A stretch of DNA of 64,000 bases from Limnothrix sp. FACHB-406. Lineage in GTDB: Bacteria > Cyanobacteriota > Cyanobacteriia > CACIAM-69d. Position 1 is the first letter of the stretch, and the number at the start of each line of letters is the position of its first letter. The stretch spans positions 97,262 to 161,261 of the forward strand of contig NZ_JACJSP010000008.1 in NCBI RefSeq assembly GCF_014698235.1, given 5' to 3'. A model generated the notes under the pieces. The model was not told the origin of the DNA. It was given only the letters and a program-made list of their open reading frames with translations, and ran no database searches. Shown here in pieces: positions 52,315-62,769 of the stretch. The translations under genes were made by a program, and so were the position numbers.

Positions 52315-52353
52315 AATCGGGTTAGTCCTTGTGGCTAGCCCGATTTTGTTTTT
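52315..52353 (+). terminator. Intrinsic terminator between tkt and sirB
   Basis: AATCGGGTTAG pairs with CTAGCCCGATT (one G-U), then TTGTTTTT. The preceding GCAAGGGGTCACGGCCCCTTG hairpin at about 52243-52263 may assist. The stem could also serve the convergent minus-strand gene. Confidence 0.85.
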
Positions 52354-52422
52354 CGCGTTTTGGTCTTGTTTTTGGTTGCTTGGACTTTGTTCCTCAAGGA
52401 ATTGCTTTCCCAAGAAAAGCGT

Positions 52423-53211
52423 TCAGTCGTTGAGGTCGTCGAGCAACTGACTGGCCATGAGCCGAACCAAGGAGGCCGCCGGGCCGATCGGCTCCAGCCA
52501 TTGCACATCCACATCGGTGTGATCGCGCTGCCAGCTATATACCTGCTCAAATAAGGCATCAGTGAGACTACCGGCAAACAGGAAATAGGGAAAGATGCCG
52601 ATCGCCCGGTGGCCGGCAGCGGCAAACTCCGTGAGCCGATCGAGCAGCGTTGGGGCGATCGCCCAGTAAGCCAGCGTGATGCCCAGTTGCTCCGCCAACT
52701 GTTCCACCAATTGATTGCCCAGCGGGTTCCGGCTGCCATGGGCCACCAGCACCCAAGCCCGGCGCGGCAACTCCACCGCCACCTTGCGCCACTCCTCCGT
52801 CATGACCCGATCTAAGCCGGGCCATACGCCCAGGGGGGGATAGAGCTGCCATCGATCGCCCCATTGGGGCCCCATACTCTGGGTTGCTAAGGCCACTTCC
52901 TCGGGGACATCCACCGTGGCATGGACTCCCATCGACAAAAAGAGGGGAATGATTTCCACCCGCACCGCCCCGGCCGATCGCGCGCGTTGGGCGAACCCCA
53001 CTAACTGTTGATGCAGCGGCGTGCTAGCCCCCTCCAACTGGGCCACAGCCACAATCGATCGCACGTTGGCCGCCGCCAGCGTTGCCGAAAGCCGACTCGC
53101 CAACAACTCCACCGCTTGACGGGGACGATGATCGCGACTGCCATGGGCTACTAACACCACAGCACGCAAAACCGGTCGCGAAGGATCGTTAATCGATCGG
53201 GGATAGCCCAT
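52423..53211 (-). CDS. sirB: Sirohydrochlorin chelatase, two-domain CbiX/SirB
   Basis: A 262-residue chelatase with two CbiX-like halves, each beginning VAHGSR (VLVAHGSRD at about 19 and VLVAHGSRN at about 150). The first half has the metal-site His pair (H in AHGSRD and in MGVHATVDVPEE). It inserts iron into sirohydrochlorin to give siroheme for nitrite and sulfite reductases, or cobalt for cobalamin. It follows gatA by 33 bases on the same strand. Confidence 0.88.
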   Translation of the reverse strand: MGYPRSINDPSRPVLRAVVLVAHGSRDHRPRQAVELLASRLSATLAAANVRSIVAVAQLEGASTPLHQQLVGFAQRARSAGAVRVEIIPLFLSMGVHATVDVPEEVALATQSMGPQWGDRWQLYPPLGVWPGLDRVMTEEWRKVAVELPRRAWVLVAHGSRNPLGNQLVEQLAEQLGITLAYWAIAPTLLDRLTEFAAAGHRAIGIFPYFLFAGSLTDALFEQVYSWQRDHTDVDVQWLEPIGPAASLVRLMASQLLDDLND

Positions 53212-53244
53212 GGAGTCTGTCGAAAACCGCTAAACGAAGCGTCA

Positions 53245-54708
53245 TTAGTCGGGGGCGATCTCCGGTCGTTTCACATGCCAGTGAGTTGCCTGTTCATAAG
53301 CATGGGCCACTTCCAGCACCAAATCTTCCCGCAGCACATCGCCAATGATTTGCATCCCGATCGGCATCCCGTTGCGATCAAAGCCACAGGGCAAGCTCAG
53401 GGCAGGCAAGCCGGCCAAGTTCACCGGAATTGTCATCAAATCCGACAGGTACATGGACACCGGATCATCAGTCTTTTCACCCGCCTTGAAGGCCGTGGTT
53501 GGGGCCGTGGGCGAAATCAGCACATCCACCCTTGCAAAAGCTCGCTCAAAGTCTTGCTTAATCAGGGTGCGCACCTTTTGGGCCCGCAGGTAATAGGCAT
53601 CGTAGTAACCCGCTGACAGGGCATAGGTCCCGATCGCAATCCGTCGTTTGACCTCGGAGCCAAATCCGGCGGCGCGGGTCTTTTCATACATCTCGAGCAG
53701 GTTCTCGCCGGGGGCCCGGAAACCATACTTCACCCCGTCATAACGCGCCAGGTTCGCTGAAGCTTCCGACGGCGCAATGATGTAGTAGGTTGGCAGCCCG
53801 TAGCGGAATCGGGGGCAGGAGACCACCTCAATTTCAGCACCCAGCTCCTGAAGCACCTTCAGGGCATCTTCAACGGCCTTTTCCACTTCCGCGTCCAGGC
53901 CAGCACCGAAGGTTTCTTGAATCACCCCTACCTTTAGCTTGCTCTTGGGGCGGAAATCCGGAAGCAGGCTTTTGGCATAGTTGGGAATCGGCACATTCAA
54001 ACTGGTGGAATCTTTGGGGTCATAACCCGCGATCGTCCCCAGGAGCAGGGCCGTATCTTCCACCGATCGCCCAAAGGGCCCGACTTGATCCAGCGAAGAA
54101 GCAAAGGCCACCAGCCCATAGCGGGACACCAGACCATAGGTGGGTTTCAGGCCAACCACGCCACAGAAGGCAGCGGGCTGACGGATGGAGCCACCGGTAT
54201 CAGAACCGATCGAGGCCAGGCATTGACCTGCTGCGACGGCCGCCGCCGACCCACCGGAGGAACCACCGGGCACGCGCTCCAAGTCCCAGGGGTTCGCCGT
54301 CACTTGAAAAGCGGAGTTTTCCGTGGAGCTGCCCATGGCAAACTCGTCCAGATTGGTCTTGCCGACCATCACCGCTCCCGCATCGAAGAGCTTTTGGGTC
54401 ACGGTGGATTCGTAGGGCGGCACAAAGTTATCCAACATTTTGGACGCGCAGGTGGTGCGAATGCCGCGCGTACACATGTTGTCTTTGATGGCGATCGGGA
54501 TGCCAGCTAGGGGGCCGATCGACTCGCCCGCTGCAATTTTGGCATCCACACGCTGGGCTTGCTCCAGGGCCAAATCAGCCGTGAGGGTCAAGAAACTCTT
54601 CACCCGTGGCTCGGTCTGGGCAATGTGGTCAAGCGCTTCGCGGGCGATCTCGACGGCCGAGCGCTCTTTGCGAACGAGTTGTTGGTGTAGCTCGCGGATG
54701 GATGCCAT
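53245..54708 (-). CDS. gatA: Asp/Glu-tRNA amidotransferase subunit A
   Basis: The 487-residue amidase subunit of GatCAB, which converts Glu-tRNA(Gln) to Gln-tRNA(Gln) in organisms lacking GlnRS. Amidase-signature motifs: GIPIAIKDN (catalytic Lys), [16 protein letters not shown] (Ser) and [16 protein letters not shown] (nucleophilic Ser). GatB and GatC genes are not adjacent, as usual in cyanobacteria. It starts at [11 protein letters not shown]. Confidence 0.96.
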   Translation of the reverse strand: MASIRELHQQLVRKERSAVEIAREALDHIAQTEPRVKSFLTLTADLALEQAQRVDAKIAAGESIGPLAGIPIAIKDNMCTRGIRTTCASKMLDNFVPPYESTVTQKLFDAGAVMVGKTNLDEFAMGSSTENSAFQVTANPWDLERVPGGSSGGSAAAVAAGQCLASIGSDTGGSIRQPAAFCGVVGLKPTYGLVSRYGLVAFASSLDQVGPFGRSVEDTALLLGTIAGYDPKDSTSLNVPIPNYAKSLLPDFRPKSKLKVGVIQETFGAGLDAEVEKAVEDALKVLQELGAEIEVVSCPRFRYGLPTYYIIAPSEASANLARYDGVKYGFRAPGENLLEMYEKTRAAGFGSEVKRRIAIGTYALSAGYYDAYYLRAQKVRTLIKQDFERAFARVDVLISPTAPTTAFKAGEKTDDPVSMYLSDLMTIPVNLAGLPALSLPCGFDRNGMPIGMQIIGDVLREDLVLEVAHAYEQATHWHVKRPEIAPD

Positions 54709-55046
54709 TGGGAATGCTTCAGGATGCGTAGAAAGGCTGCAAAATTCTCAGGCTTTCGGATGGATTAGGCAAGCGGCACAGCGCCCAATTGCATCAATTC
54801 GGGTCATCAATTGCGCCATCAACCAGATCTGACTAGGAGGTTAACAAGATCCGCTGGGCAACATTCTGACAATAATCGATGGAAAAAATAGGACGACTGC
54901 ACAGATGGCCGTCTCTAGGATACCAAACCATTGTTGAACCCCCTGGCCCCAAAGGGGGTTCTGCGGGTGGTTTCTCCATTTCGGCCCCGGGGAAGTGGGC
55001 AACCAGGGATCGATCGCCCCGATCTCGCCCCTAGGGAACCTCGCCC
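54709..55046. other. Intergenic region with a strong hairpin
   Basis: The space between the gatA start and the end of the pentapeptide gene. A perfect GAACCCCC/GGGGGTTC stem (54936-54961, 10-base loop) has no T-run on either side; it may stabilise or end the transcript of the pentapeptide gene. GCCCCTAGGGAACC occurs twice in tandem at 55024-55052. Confidence 0.55.
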
Positions 55047-56273
55047 CTAGGGAACCATGGGCAGATGCTGCACCCGCGACAGGGTTTGAGCGATCGCCCA
55101 AAGGCTATGGCAACTGGGTTCCTGTTCCGGGGGTGCTCCCTTGGCGGAAGGCTTGGGAGAAGGCAGGGCCGCTTGATAGGCCGTGCGCAGTTGCTGGAAC
55201 ACCGCCGCCCGATCGCGCGCCCCCGTGGCATCCAGCCGCACAACCAGCTCTCCGCTGGCCCGCTGCTCAAAAGACTGTAAGCCCAACTGTAAGTCGGGAT
55301 TCACCGCACTCACGGATTGACAGGCACTCACAAAAGCAGACCAGTCAATTCCCTGGGGGAAAGTCCACTCGATCGCCATCAGCTCGTTGCGAACCGTTTG
55401 CTCAAATTCGCCGGGCATGAACGATCGGGTTCCTTCCGGCAGGCGATCGCCCCTCGTCAGGTACAGATAATCGCAAACCGCGTCACTGAGGGACGTTTCA
55501 GAATCAATTTCCCAGCCTTGGATGCAAGCCCCCGTCAGCACCGTTCCCATGAACCTTGCGCCCCTTGCTTCCACCTCCGTCAAATCCGCCGAAGACAGAT
55601 TCGCTCGGGTGAAATCAGCCTTATTCAGCTTGGCTCCCGTCAAGGTCGCACTGGTCAGATTCGCGCCGGTTAACTGGGCACGCCACAGATCCGCCCCAAT
55701 CAAAATGGCATCGGCAAAACTGCACTGGGCCAAGATGGCATCGCTAAAGTTGGCTTCCAGCAACTTTGATCGACTGAAATCCGTCCGACAAAGCACCGCA
55801 TCCATAAAACTGGCGCGGCTGAGTTTGGCATCGGCCAAGCTCGCTTCGCTGAGGTCAGCCCCGATAAATTCCGCTTCGATCGGCTTCGATCGCCGCAAAT
55901 CAGCCTTGCGCAAATTGGTTTCCACCAACTTGGCCCAAATCAAATCCGTATCGACCAAGATCGCTCCCTGCAAATTGGCCCGGGTCAAGTTTGCTTGGCC
56001 CAAATCCGCCCCGGTCAGGTTGGCCCCGGTTAAGTCTGCCCCCGAGAGATCTGCCCGAATTAGCTTGGCATGGCTCAGGTTCACCCCCTTGAGATCCACA
56101 CCGCGCAGATCAATGCCACTGAGGTCGGGTTTCGCCTCCGACTGACGAGAGCGCCAGTGGTTCCAAGCGTTCACCCCTTTTTCCAAATGCACCAGCTCAG
56201 AATTAGCCCAGCGCCACTCACGTCTCGCGGTGGCGATCCGTTCAATCAGGGCAAGCCGTGGATTGTCAGTCAA
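55047..56273 (-). CDS. Cytosolic pentapeptide-repeat protein with C-terminal domain
   Basis: A 408-residue protein without a signal peptide. After a helical N-terminus (residues 1-50) there are about 35-40 pentapeptide units of the A(D/N)LXX type (LSGADLTGANLTGADLGQAN and so on) to about residue 240, forming a quadrilateral beta-helix. The last ~140 residues are a separate globular domain with FMPGEFEQTVRNELMAIEWTFPQGIDW and SGELVVRLDATGARDRAAVF, which I do not recognise. Such proteins are abundant in cyanobacteria and mostly uncharacterised. Confidence 0.85.
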   Translation of the reverse strand: MTDNPRLALIERIATARREWRWANSELVHLEKGVNAWNHWRSRQSEAKPDLSGIDLRGVDLKGVNLSHAKLIRADLSGADLTGANLTGADLGQANLTRANLQGAILVDTDLIWAKLVETNLRKADLRRSKPIEAEFIGADLSEASLADAKLSRASFMDAVLCRTDFSRSKLLEANFSDAILAQCSFADAILIGADLWRAQLTGANLTSATLTGAKLNKADFTRANLSSADLTEVEARGARFMGTVLTGACIQGWEIDSETSLSDAVCDYLYLTRGDRLPEGTRSFMPGEFEQTVRNELMAIEWTFPQGIDWSAFVSACQSVSAVNPDLQLGLQSFEQRASGELVVRLDATGARDRAAVFQQLRTAYQAALPSPKPSAKGAPPEQEPSCHSLWAIAQTLSRVQHLPMVP

Positions 56274-56565
56274 GGTGTCCTCCTCAGTCGGATCATCGTC
56301 GATGGCAATTGCAAAAGGATGGGATCGGGGGATTTCAAAGAGATTTCAGGGTTTTGAGGCAAATTTAAACCTCCTGATTCTTTTTCTGTTGTACTTCAGT
56401 GCTCCGAGGCGTTGTTGGTGGGTCGGGCCCCTTCAATCGCCAGTCATGGGCGAGGAAATCTGGGCTAGCGCGACTGATCGCGCAAAAGCCGAACAGCACC
56501 TAAGCAGTCACTGAGCAGCTACTGAACTGTGATTGAACAGCAATCGCTCAGACCGAGAAATTGCA

Positions 56566-57924
56566 CTAAATTTGGCTGAGGCGGCGATAGACCAATGCCA
56601 GCGCATTGGCATCGCCCACATTGCCCGGGAATAAGACCACGGGCAAGTTCGGAAACTGGGGATGATGGTCGGCGGTTTTGACGACGGAAACACCGGGCAA
56701 GATCTGGCCTAGCAGTCGAGCCGATCGCAAGGCTAAACCGTCGCTGAGGGTGTCGTTGGAGGTAATGCCCCCTTTGCTAATGAGGTAACCAATATCCTCC
56801 GGCAGCCCCCGCTCGATCGCCATCAGCAGGGCTGAGACTGCTTGCCCGAATTCCAAGCGAATGTCCACCGTCTCAAAGGTCAGCTCCTGGCGGCTGGTGT
56901 AGATCACAGGTGTTTTACCATCAGCACGCACCCGCTGCACCTCTGTCAACGCGCGATCGCACAGGCTAGCGGCAATGGCAGCGCGATCGGGCCCTTGCAG
57001 TTCTGCCACGGGCACTTCAATGCCCACCACCCCCGGCTCCGCCAGCAATTGCTGAAGCTGTTCGGTGGTTTTGCGCACATGGGAACCCACAATCGCCACT
57101 CCCGATCGCCCGTCTCGGACATACTGGGCCATGGCTTCAGCGGCCACCGGCTGGGGTGGCAGGGCCGCCAAAGCCGTCAGGATGCTAGCGGCCGATCGAA
57201 ACAGGAATCGCTTCCCCTGGCTTGCCTGAGACAACAGGGCCGCCGCAAATTGATTTAAATCGGCCTGCATTTCCCCATCCACCACGCAGCATCGATTCCC
57301 GGTCAAGGCTTGCAGTCGTTGCTCCAGGGTCAGCCGATCGCCGCGCAAATCGGCCAATTGAAACCGCTCCACCTGGTCTGCGGGAATGCGCCCCGCCGTC
57401 TTTTCCGCCACGTAATCCGGCAAGTAGCTGTGGCGATAACCAAACACCGAATCGCGGGCAAATTCCGTCTCGTGGACAGGGGTATCCACACCGTTCACCT
57501 TCAGATAATGCACACTGTCGCGGGTGACGCGCCCCCCTTCAAAAAAGGCCGGAACCAGGAAATGAGCATCAAAGGGCCCCAACTCCTCCGCGATCGCGTC
57601 AGTCTCCACGGGGTAGTGGCCACGCAGGGTTGAGTCCGATCGGCTCACCACCAGCCAATCCGTCAGCGCCACTTGGGCGATCGCCTGCTTCAAATTACGA
57701 CAAACCTCCCGCGTCACCGCGTCGGCCGCCTCCGCCGTCAAAGCCCGCGTATTAGTCAGCACAAATACAATTGGCGACGCATCCTCCAACCCCAAACAAA
57801 GGGTTTCCACATCCCAACGCATTAACAGCAAGCAACTATGAACCGTCTGGGATCCCGTTGGGTCATCGTCCAAAACAATAATTTTGGGCGCTTTGGTCTG
57901 GTCAGAGGGAGAGGCGCTAGACAT
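56566..57924 (-). CDS. Four-carbon acid sugar kinase family protein (DUF1537)
   Basis: A 452-residue kinase of the family that includes OtnK, DtnK and DenK, which phosphorylate four-carbon acid sugars such as threonate. N-terminal substrate domain: IIVLDDDPTGSQ, VLTNTRALT and VSRSDSTLRGHYP. C-terminal nucleotide domain: ISKGGITSNDTL and VVLFPGNVGDANAL. No dehydrogenase, isomerase or aldolase of the usual catabolic operons is adjacent, so substrate and role are open. Confidence 0.85.
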   Translation of the reverse strand: MSSASPSDQTKAPKIIVLDDDPTGSQTVHSCLLLMRWDVETLCLGLEDASPIVFVLTNTRALTAEAADAVTREVCRNLKQAIAQVALTDWLVVSRSDSTLRGHYPVETDAIAEELGPFDAHFLVPAFFEGGRVTRDSVHYLKVNGVDTPVHETEFARDSVFGYRHSYLPDYVAEKTAGRIPADQVERFQLADLRGDRLTLEQRLQALTGNRCCVVDGEMQADLNQFAAALLSQASQGKRFLFRSAASILTALAALPPQPVAAEAMAQYVRDGRSGVAIVGSHVRKTTEQLQQLLAEPGVVGIEVPVAELQGPDRAAIAASLCDRALTEVQRVRADGKTPVIYTSRQELTFETVDIRLEFGQAVSALLMAIERGLPEDIGYLISKGGITSNDTLSDGLALRSARLLGQILPGVSVVKTADHHPQFPNLPVVLFPGNVGDANALALVYRRLSQI

Positions 57925-58054
57925 TGCGGTTCGCTCAGGGAAAATCGCAAGACAACCTTTCTATTTTGCCTGCAATAGTCCTGAAAATCACGCTTTGCAG
58001 CAAGATGATGCTAGAGCTTAAATTTCTGAGCTGGTGATTAGCTTTTAATGGGTC

Positions 58055-58843
58055 TTATTCAATTAACCAATCTGATTGATTAGCAAACTCAGCTTGCCAA
58101 GTTTCTGGGAAATGCTGCTTTAGGTAATGCTTGAGATCTTGATTGGCTTCAAGAAATCGTGATTTAAGGCGCTCATAAATCACGAGATCCGGAGTGGGAT
58201 AGTCACCAGCATTATATTTAGTAAATCCTGAAAACTCATGGGCTGGTAATCCTAGGAATTGCACAACTCGCGCCAGGGTTCCTTGGGGATGCTGGTAGAA
58301 TTTTTCACTGTTCAGAATCAGCAGTTGATCAGATCCGAAGCGCGATCGCCAAGGTTCGAGCTGCTCGGCGTAGCGTCCCCGAGCCACATAGCTGTAATGC
58401 TGATAGGCATAGCTTTGATAGGCTGGATCAGATAGAAAACGATCGGCTTCGCCAGCCAAGCGCTCCGATTCCGCATTCAAAGCCGCTTCCAAGTCCAAAG
58501 ATTCAAACTGCCACCGCACCTCATGGTAGTAGTGGGATAGGGCGCGATCGGCTGGATTTCGTAATAGAACAATAATTTTTAAGCTTGGATCAAATTCCCA
58601 AGCCCGTTGAGCCACCAAAGGATGAAAAATATAGTAGGGACTGGCTTCACCAGTCATTTCATGAGGTTCTGAATTGGCAGGGAACTGTTGCAGATACCAA
58701 TCAATTCCCTGGTTCCACTGCAAATCGAAGAAATGGACTTCTTTAGTTGCTGCCGATTGAATTTGAGGATGTTGCAGCAAATATTGATACAGAGAAGTGG
58801 TTCCTCCCTTTTGCACACCAATAATTAAAAAGCTAGGCTTCAT
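58055..58843 (-). CDS. PAPS-dependent sulfotransferase (heparan-type)
   Basis: A 262-residue sulfotransferase. The PAPS 5'-phosphosulfate loop is FLIIGVQKGGTTSLYQYL; the 3'-phosphate site is VLLRNPADRALSHYYHEV. KEVHFFD after the first helix is typical of the carbohydrate-acting (heparan N/3-O-like) group, with its catalytic Glu/His region. No membrane anchor, so it acts in the cytoplasm on a sugar precursor. It is the last gene of the minus-strand export cluster. Confidence 0.88.
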   Translation of the reverse strand: MKPSFLIIGVQKGGTTSLYQYLLQHPQIQSAATKEVHFFDLQWNQGIDWYLQQFPANSEPHEMTGEASPYYIFHPLVAQRAWEFDPSLKIIVLLRNPADRALSHYYHEVRWQFESLDLEAALNAESERLAGEADRFLSDPAYQSYAYQHYSYVARGRYAEQLEPWRSRFGSDQLLILNSEKFYQHPQGTLARVVQFLGLPAHEFSGFTKYNAGDYPTPDLVIYERLKSRFLEANQDLKHYLKQHFPETWQAEFANQSDWLIE

Positions 58844-58992
58844 ACTAAACTAGTTTCTTGAAACTACTTGTGACTAAAATGGTTGATGAGTTAGGAATTT
58901 TTCTGATTTCAACCTGGCAATCAGCTTTGAGTTAATGAATAGACTCTTCAAAGAATTGATTGGTCAAAAATTGATCAAAAATCAACCCAAAA

Positions 58993-60111
58993 CTAGTTAA
59001 GCATTAGACCACGTTTAAGCCGTCTTTTAAGCCGTTGCCACCAGGACATTTGTGCCGTTATTCGGGTTGATTCGAGGGTGGTAGACATTTGCTGAAGTTG
59101 CATTTGTTGCGCTTGAATTTGCTCTGACTGAGCCGCACAATGTACAAGCAGGCGATCGAGTTCTGCTTTCAGAAACGATTGCGATTGTCGCAACTCAGCT
59201 AACTCAGCCAGGTGACTGACTTGGCGATCGCGCAACTGTTGCAGTCGATCGCGCTCTAAGGTTAACGCCTCTTGAGCATCCAACAAATCATTTTGCAGCC
59301 GCTCACACTCAATCACCGCCGCTAGTCTTTCCGCCTCCTTGCCCGCAAATACCGCTGGAAAATGTGTTGCGTAAAGCTTGGCATGTTTGGCACAAATATA
59401 TTCAAACAGGCGCGATCGTTGCTCGGGAATATTGCAACCGCTGACCATCGAAGCCGGGCGACAACGATAGGCAAACCCCACCGCTTCCAAGTGCAAAAAC
59501 TGCCAGCCCCGTTCAGCAATACTAAGCCAAAAATCCCAGTCTTCATAGCCCAATTGATCGGGAATTTTGGAGTCATAACCGCCAATGTCTGACCAGATTG
59601 AGCGACGAAACACCGCACAGGCATCGATCGCATTACCGCGCAGCAGCAAATCCACTGAAAATCGAGGCACTTGCACCAACCCAGATTCGGCTCCAAATCG
59701 CTCTAGGTTGCCATAAACGACACCCACTTCCGGATGTTGTTCTAACAGTTCGATCGCCCGAGTCAGGTATGGAAGCTTGACACAATTGTCCGCATCCAAG
59801 GGCAAAATATGACAACCTTTTGCTGCTCGAATTCCACAGTTTCTGGCCGCCGATAAACCCTGGTTTTCCTGGTCAATAACTTGATAGCCCTGAGCTTTCA
59901 GAACTGAGAGTTGCTCAAGAGTCAGTGGATCCGTTGAGCCATCATTCACAACAATAATTTCCCAATGACTCCCACCACAGCTTTCCACACTGGCGATCGC
60001 CTCATTCAGAAATTCGCCATGGTTGTAGCAGGGAATCACCACAGATAACAGCACTGGCTTTTCAACAACCGTAGGAATCACAAATTCCTGTTGAGGCATA
60101 CCTGAGTTCAT
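58993..60111 (-). CDS. GT2 family glycosyltransferase with coiled-coil tail
   Basis: A 372-residue protein. The GT-A domain covers residues about 18-250: LLSVVIPCYNHGEFLNEAI, VVNDGSTD, the metal-binding LPLDADN (DxD-type) and a GYEDWDFWLS acceptor/catalytic segment. A coiled coil follows (about 265-350, with LQNDLLDAQEALTLERDRLQQL), and the chain ends in a basic amphipathic RLKRRLKRG, possibly for membrane contact. It starts 12 bases after the neighbouring sulfotransferase stop, so the two are coupled. Confidence 0.9.
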   Translation of the reverse strand: MNSGMPQQEFVIPTVVEKPVLLSVVIPCYNHGEFLNEAIASVESCGGSHWEIIVVNDGSTDPLTLEQLSVLKAQGYQVIDQENQGLSAARNCGIRAAKGCHILPLDADNCVKLPYLTRAIELLEQHPEVGVVYGNLERFGAESGLVQVPRFSVDLLLRGNAIDACAVFRRSIWSDIGGYDSKIPDQLGYEDWDFWLSIAERGWQFLHLEAVGFAYRCRPASMVSGCNIPEQRSRLFEYICAKHAKLYATHFPAVFAGKEAERLAAVIECERLQNDLLDAQEALTLERDRLQQLRDRQVSHLAELAELRQSQSFLKAELDRLLVHCAAQSEQIQAQQMQLQQMSTTLESTRITAQMSWWQRLKRRLKRGLMLN

Positions 60112-60123
60112 GATCTAATCGCC

Positions 60124-61200
60124 CTACACAAACTTGGCTTTCAGACGTTTCAAAGCTTGCTGTATCCGCCAACCTTTAGATTGCTCAACCGTTTTGAGCT
60201 GCGCTCGCATCTGATCTAGTTTTTCCGCAAACTGCTGAGATAGTTGATGCATTTCCTGTTGATGGCGAAAATTATTCTGAATCAAGCAACCATGCAGGGC
60301 CAACACAGCACGTTCTGGCGGTACACCGTCATAAATTGGTGGATTGTCATCAATACTGGGCGCAACAGTGACCCAATCCGGCATAGAACTGGATAGATCT
60401 GCTGCTTGATCTAAGGCTTTTAAGAGTGAAAAGTATCGCGGCGCAATTGTATAGAGCGATCGCGCCAGCGGGTAATCCCAACCCAAGCTTGCAAACAGTT
60501 TAGGGTCAAAAATTTGAGAAAGAACTTCGGGTTCAGCTTGATCTGCTTGAATAGCTAAGTTCAGCTTAGTTTGTAGTAGCTTTAGCCCAGTTTTTGGGTT
60601 TTCTAAAAAAGCGTTGACATTAATCAGTAAACTTTGGTCTTGATGTTTTTCATAAAAACGCAGGAGCGATCGATTGTAAATATACCAACTTCGTAGCGCA
60701 TAATCGGGGTTTGCCACGAATGTTGGATGATTGACTCGCAACACTGAATCTGCCACATCCCAAGGGAATCGATACACCAGCAGATAGCGAGCATTGGGCA
60801 ATAAATCAGCCCAAAAATCTAAGAGCAGCGTTGTTCTCGGGTCTTTCCATCCCCACAATCCTTGACTCGATCGACTAGCAATTAAAGCTTTAGCATCCGG
60901 CAGATAAGCATCCAGATTTTGTAAATTGAGCTGCTCGCTTTCCGTCCAGCCCCAATCTGGCCAACCCAGATCATTCGCAGGCGATCGCTCCTGCAAAATT
61001 CGGCGTTGAAATTCTAGAAAATCAATATCCTCAAAATAGCCCTTGGCATTATGAATATCGCCATCTAACAGGCGATCGCCCAAATCTACACCGAGCGCTC
61101 CCACTACCGCCGTCATCAGAGAAGTGCCCGATCGATGCATTCCTGCCACAATCAGCGGCATGTTATTGGGCAGTAAATTTTCAGATCCCGAATGAGCCAT
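60124..61200 (-). CDS. Sulfotransferase family protein with coiled-coil tail
   Basis: A ~358-residue protein with the sulfotransferase P-loop LIVAGMHRSGTSLMTAVV, KGYFEDIDFLEFQR, WGWKDPRTTLLL and the second motif YLLVYRFPWDVADSVL. The GMHRSGTS type is common in polysaccharide loci. The C-terminus is a coiled coil plus basic end (GWRIQQALKRLKAKFV), like the tail of the neighbouring GT2 enzyme. I start at MAHSGSENLL; the frame is open 22 codons more, with a hydrophobic stretch that could alternatively be an anchor. Confidence 0.82.
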   Translation of the reverse strand: MAHSGSENLLPNNMPLIVAGMHRSGTSLMTAVVGALGVDLGDRLLDGDIHNAKGYFEDIDFLEFQRRILQERSPANDLGWPDWGWTESEQLNLQNLDAYLPDAKALIASRSSQGLWGWKDPRTTLLLDFWADLLPNARYLLVYRFPWDVADSVLRVNHPTFVANPDYALRSWYIYNRSLLRFYEKHQDQSLLINVNAFLENPKTGLKLLQTKLNLAIQADQAEPEVLSQIFDPKLFASLGWDYPLARSLYTIAPRYFSLLKALDQAADLSSSMPDWVTVAPSIDDNPPIYDGVPPERAVLALHGCLIQNNFRHQQEMHQLSQQFAEKLDQMRAQLKTVEQSKGWRIQQALKRLKAKFV

Positions 61201-61332
61201 AACCATTAACAAATAAATCAACAGATGAATCAAAAAAACTATGGCAATGCTTCCAGTAGGATGCAAATTGCCCCATGGGTTAAATGATTCAGAAAAATGT
61301 CAATCCTTAAACCAATTAAACCTTCAAAACCC

Positions 61333-62769
61333 TCACGGTTCTGAAGCCTTGAGCGGCAATGTCACGGCAGATGCAGGCCCCGCATAAACCGTCACATCAG
61401 GATCCACTACCCAATCAATAATGCCACTGGCATGGGAAAAATCTTCCACTTGCACCTTAAACATGGCCGCATCAATCCAGCGATCTAAATAACCAAAATG
61501 CCCATCAATTGTTCCAGAAACTCCAGCATTCATAAAGTAAGCACCTGCATTTAACAGGCACTTAAATCGAAATTTGACCTTGGCAACCGAGCCAGCTTTC
61601 ACCTGCTCGATCGCAAAGTTACGCCCCACCAACGATGCGCCACCTAACTCCAAGCCGCTCACAGTTTTAATGAGCATTCCGAAGCGCACTTGCGTCACAT
61701 CTTGCTCAAATTTCACGGTGTAAGTGTACAGATACTCATCCCGACCAACAAGATAGTTCACCACCTCGCCATTTAAAGTTGTAATTTTTGGATCCTGAAT
61801 CTTCGCGCCCCGAGAAATATAGGCGATTGTCTGTGGCGGCTGCATCTGAGCATCAAAGTAGGCCTTAAGCCGAGTTGTTCCCAGGTGCTTCTGCGGAGTC
61901 CGGGGCGCAACCGGTTGCAGTAGATCCGTTGAAGCTGCCATGCTTTCAATAATAGTCAGTTCTTTGTGGCTAAAAACATTAGCTTCTGAGCCGTTTAAGC
62001 GCCGAATTTCTTCTCGTAGCTCCTGAGCTTTATTGGGTGGAGCGTAGCTAAGTTTTTGATACTTATCAACAACTAATTTCGGATTACCATCTAATAGCAA
62101 TTCACCACGATCTAGCAAGATAGCGCGATCGCACAACTCAATAATTGTCGATGCTCCATGAGAAACAAAGAGAATCGTTCCCCCTGCATCTCGCACTGAA
62201 TGAATCTTCGCAAAACACTTTCGCTGAAAAGCCTCATCTCCTACAGAGAGAGCTTCATCAACCACCAAAATATCAGGATCCGAATGAATGGCAACGGCAA
62301 ATGCTAGCCGTACAAACATGCCACTCGAGTAAGTTTTGACTGGCTCATCTAAAAATTCGCCAATATCTGCAAATGCAGCGATTTGGTCAAACTTTGCCTC
62401 CACTTCTCGGCGTGACAGACCCAACATTTGGGCATTGAAAAATACATTTTGCCGACCCGTAAATTCTGGGTTAAAGCCGCTTCCTAACTCCAAAAGTGCG
62501 GAAATTCGCCCCTGCACTTGCACAGAACCACTGGAGGGCTGCAACGTTCCCACAACCATCTGTAAGGTTGTACTTTTCCCAGAACCGTTTCGGCCCACAA
62601 TGCCTAAGGTTTGTCCTCGGGGAACCTCAAGGTTGAGATCTTTAACCGCCCAAAACGCATTCGCTTGCTGACGATTTGGTAACAGCAACTCCTTTAGGCG
62701 ATCGACCGGCTTCGCATACCGCTGAAACGACTTAGAAACACTCTGAAGCGAAATAACAATATCGTTCAT
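61333..62769 (-). CDS. Polysaccharide export ABC ATPase with Wzt-type C-terminal domain
   Basis: A 478-residue ATPase of the Wzt/KpsT/TagH group, which drives export of polyprenyl-linked polysaccharide. Walker A GIVGRNGSGKSTTLQM, the group-specific ALLELGSGFNPEFTGRQNV, signature TYSSGMFVRLAF, Walker B DILVVDEALSVGD and VSHGAST. Residues after ~300 form a beta-sandwich like the Wzt C-terminal domain, which recognises the finished glycan end. Its permease partner lies 152 bases upstream. Confidence 0.92.
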   Translation of the reverse strand: MNDIVISLQSVSKSFQRYAKPVDRLKELLLPNRQQANAFWAVKDLNLEVPRGQTLGIVGRNGSGKSTTLQMVVGTLQPSSGSVQVQGRISALLELGSGFNPEFTGRQNVFFNAQMLGLSRREVEAKFDQIAAFADIGEFLDEPVKTYSSGMFVRLAFAVAIHSDPDILVVDEALSVGDEAFQRKCFAKIHSVRDAGGTILFVSHGASTIIELCDRAILLDRGELLLDGNPKLVVDKYQKLSYAPPNKAQELREEIRRLNGSEANVFSHKELTIIESMAASTDLLQPVAPRTPQKHLGTTRLKAYFDAQMQPPQTIAYISRGAKIQDPKITTLNGEVVNYLVGRDEYLYTYTVKFEQDVTQVRFGMLIKTVSGLELGGASLVGRNFAIEQVKAGSVAKVKFRFKCLLNAGAYFMNAGVSGTIDGHFGYLDRWIDAAMFKVQVEDFSHASGIIDWVVDPDVTVYAGPASAVTLPLKASEP

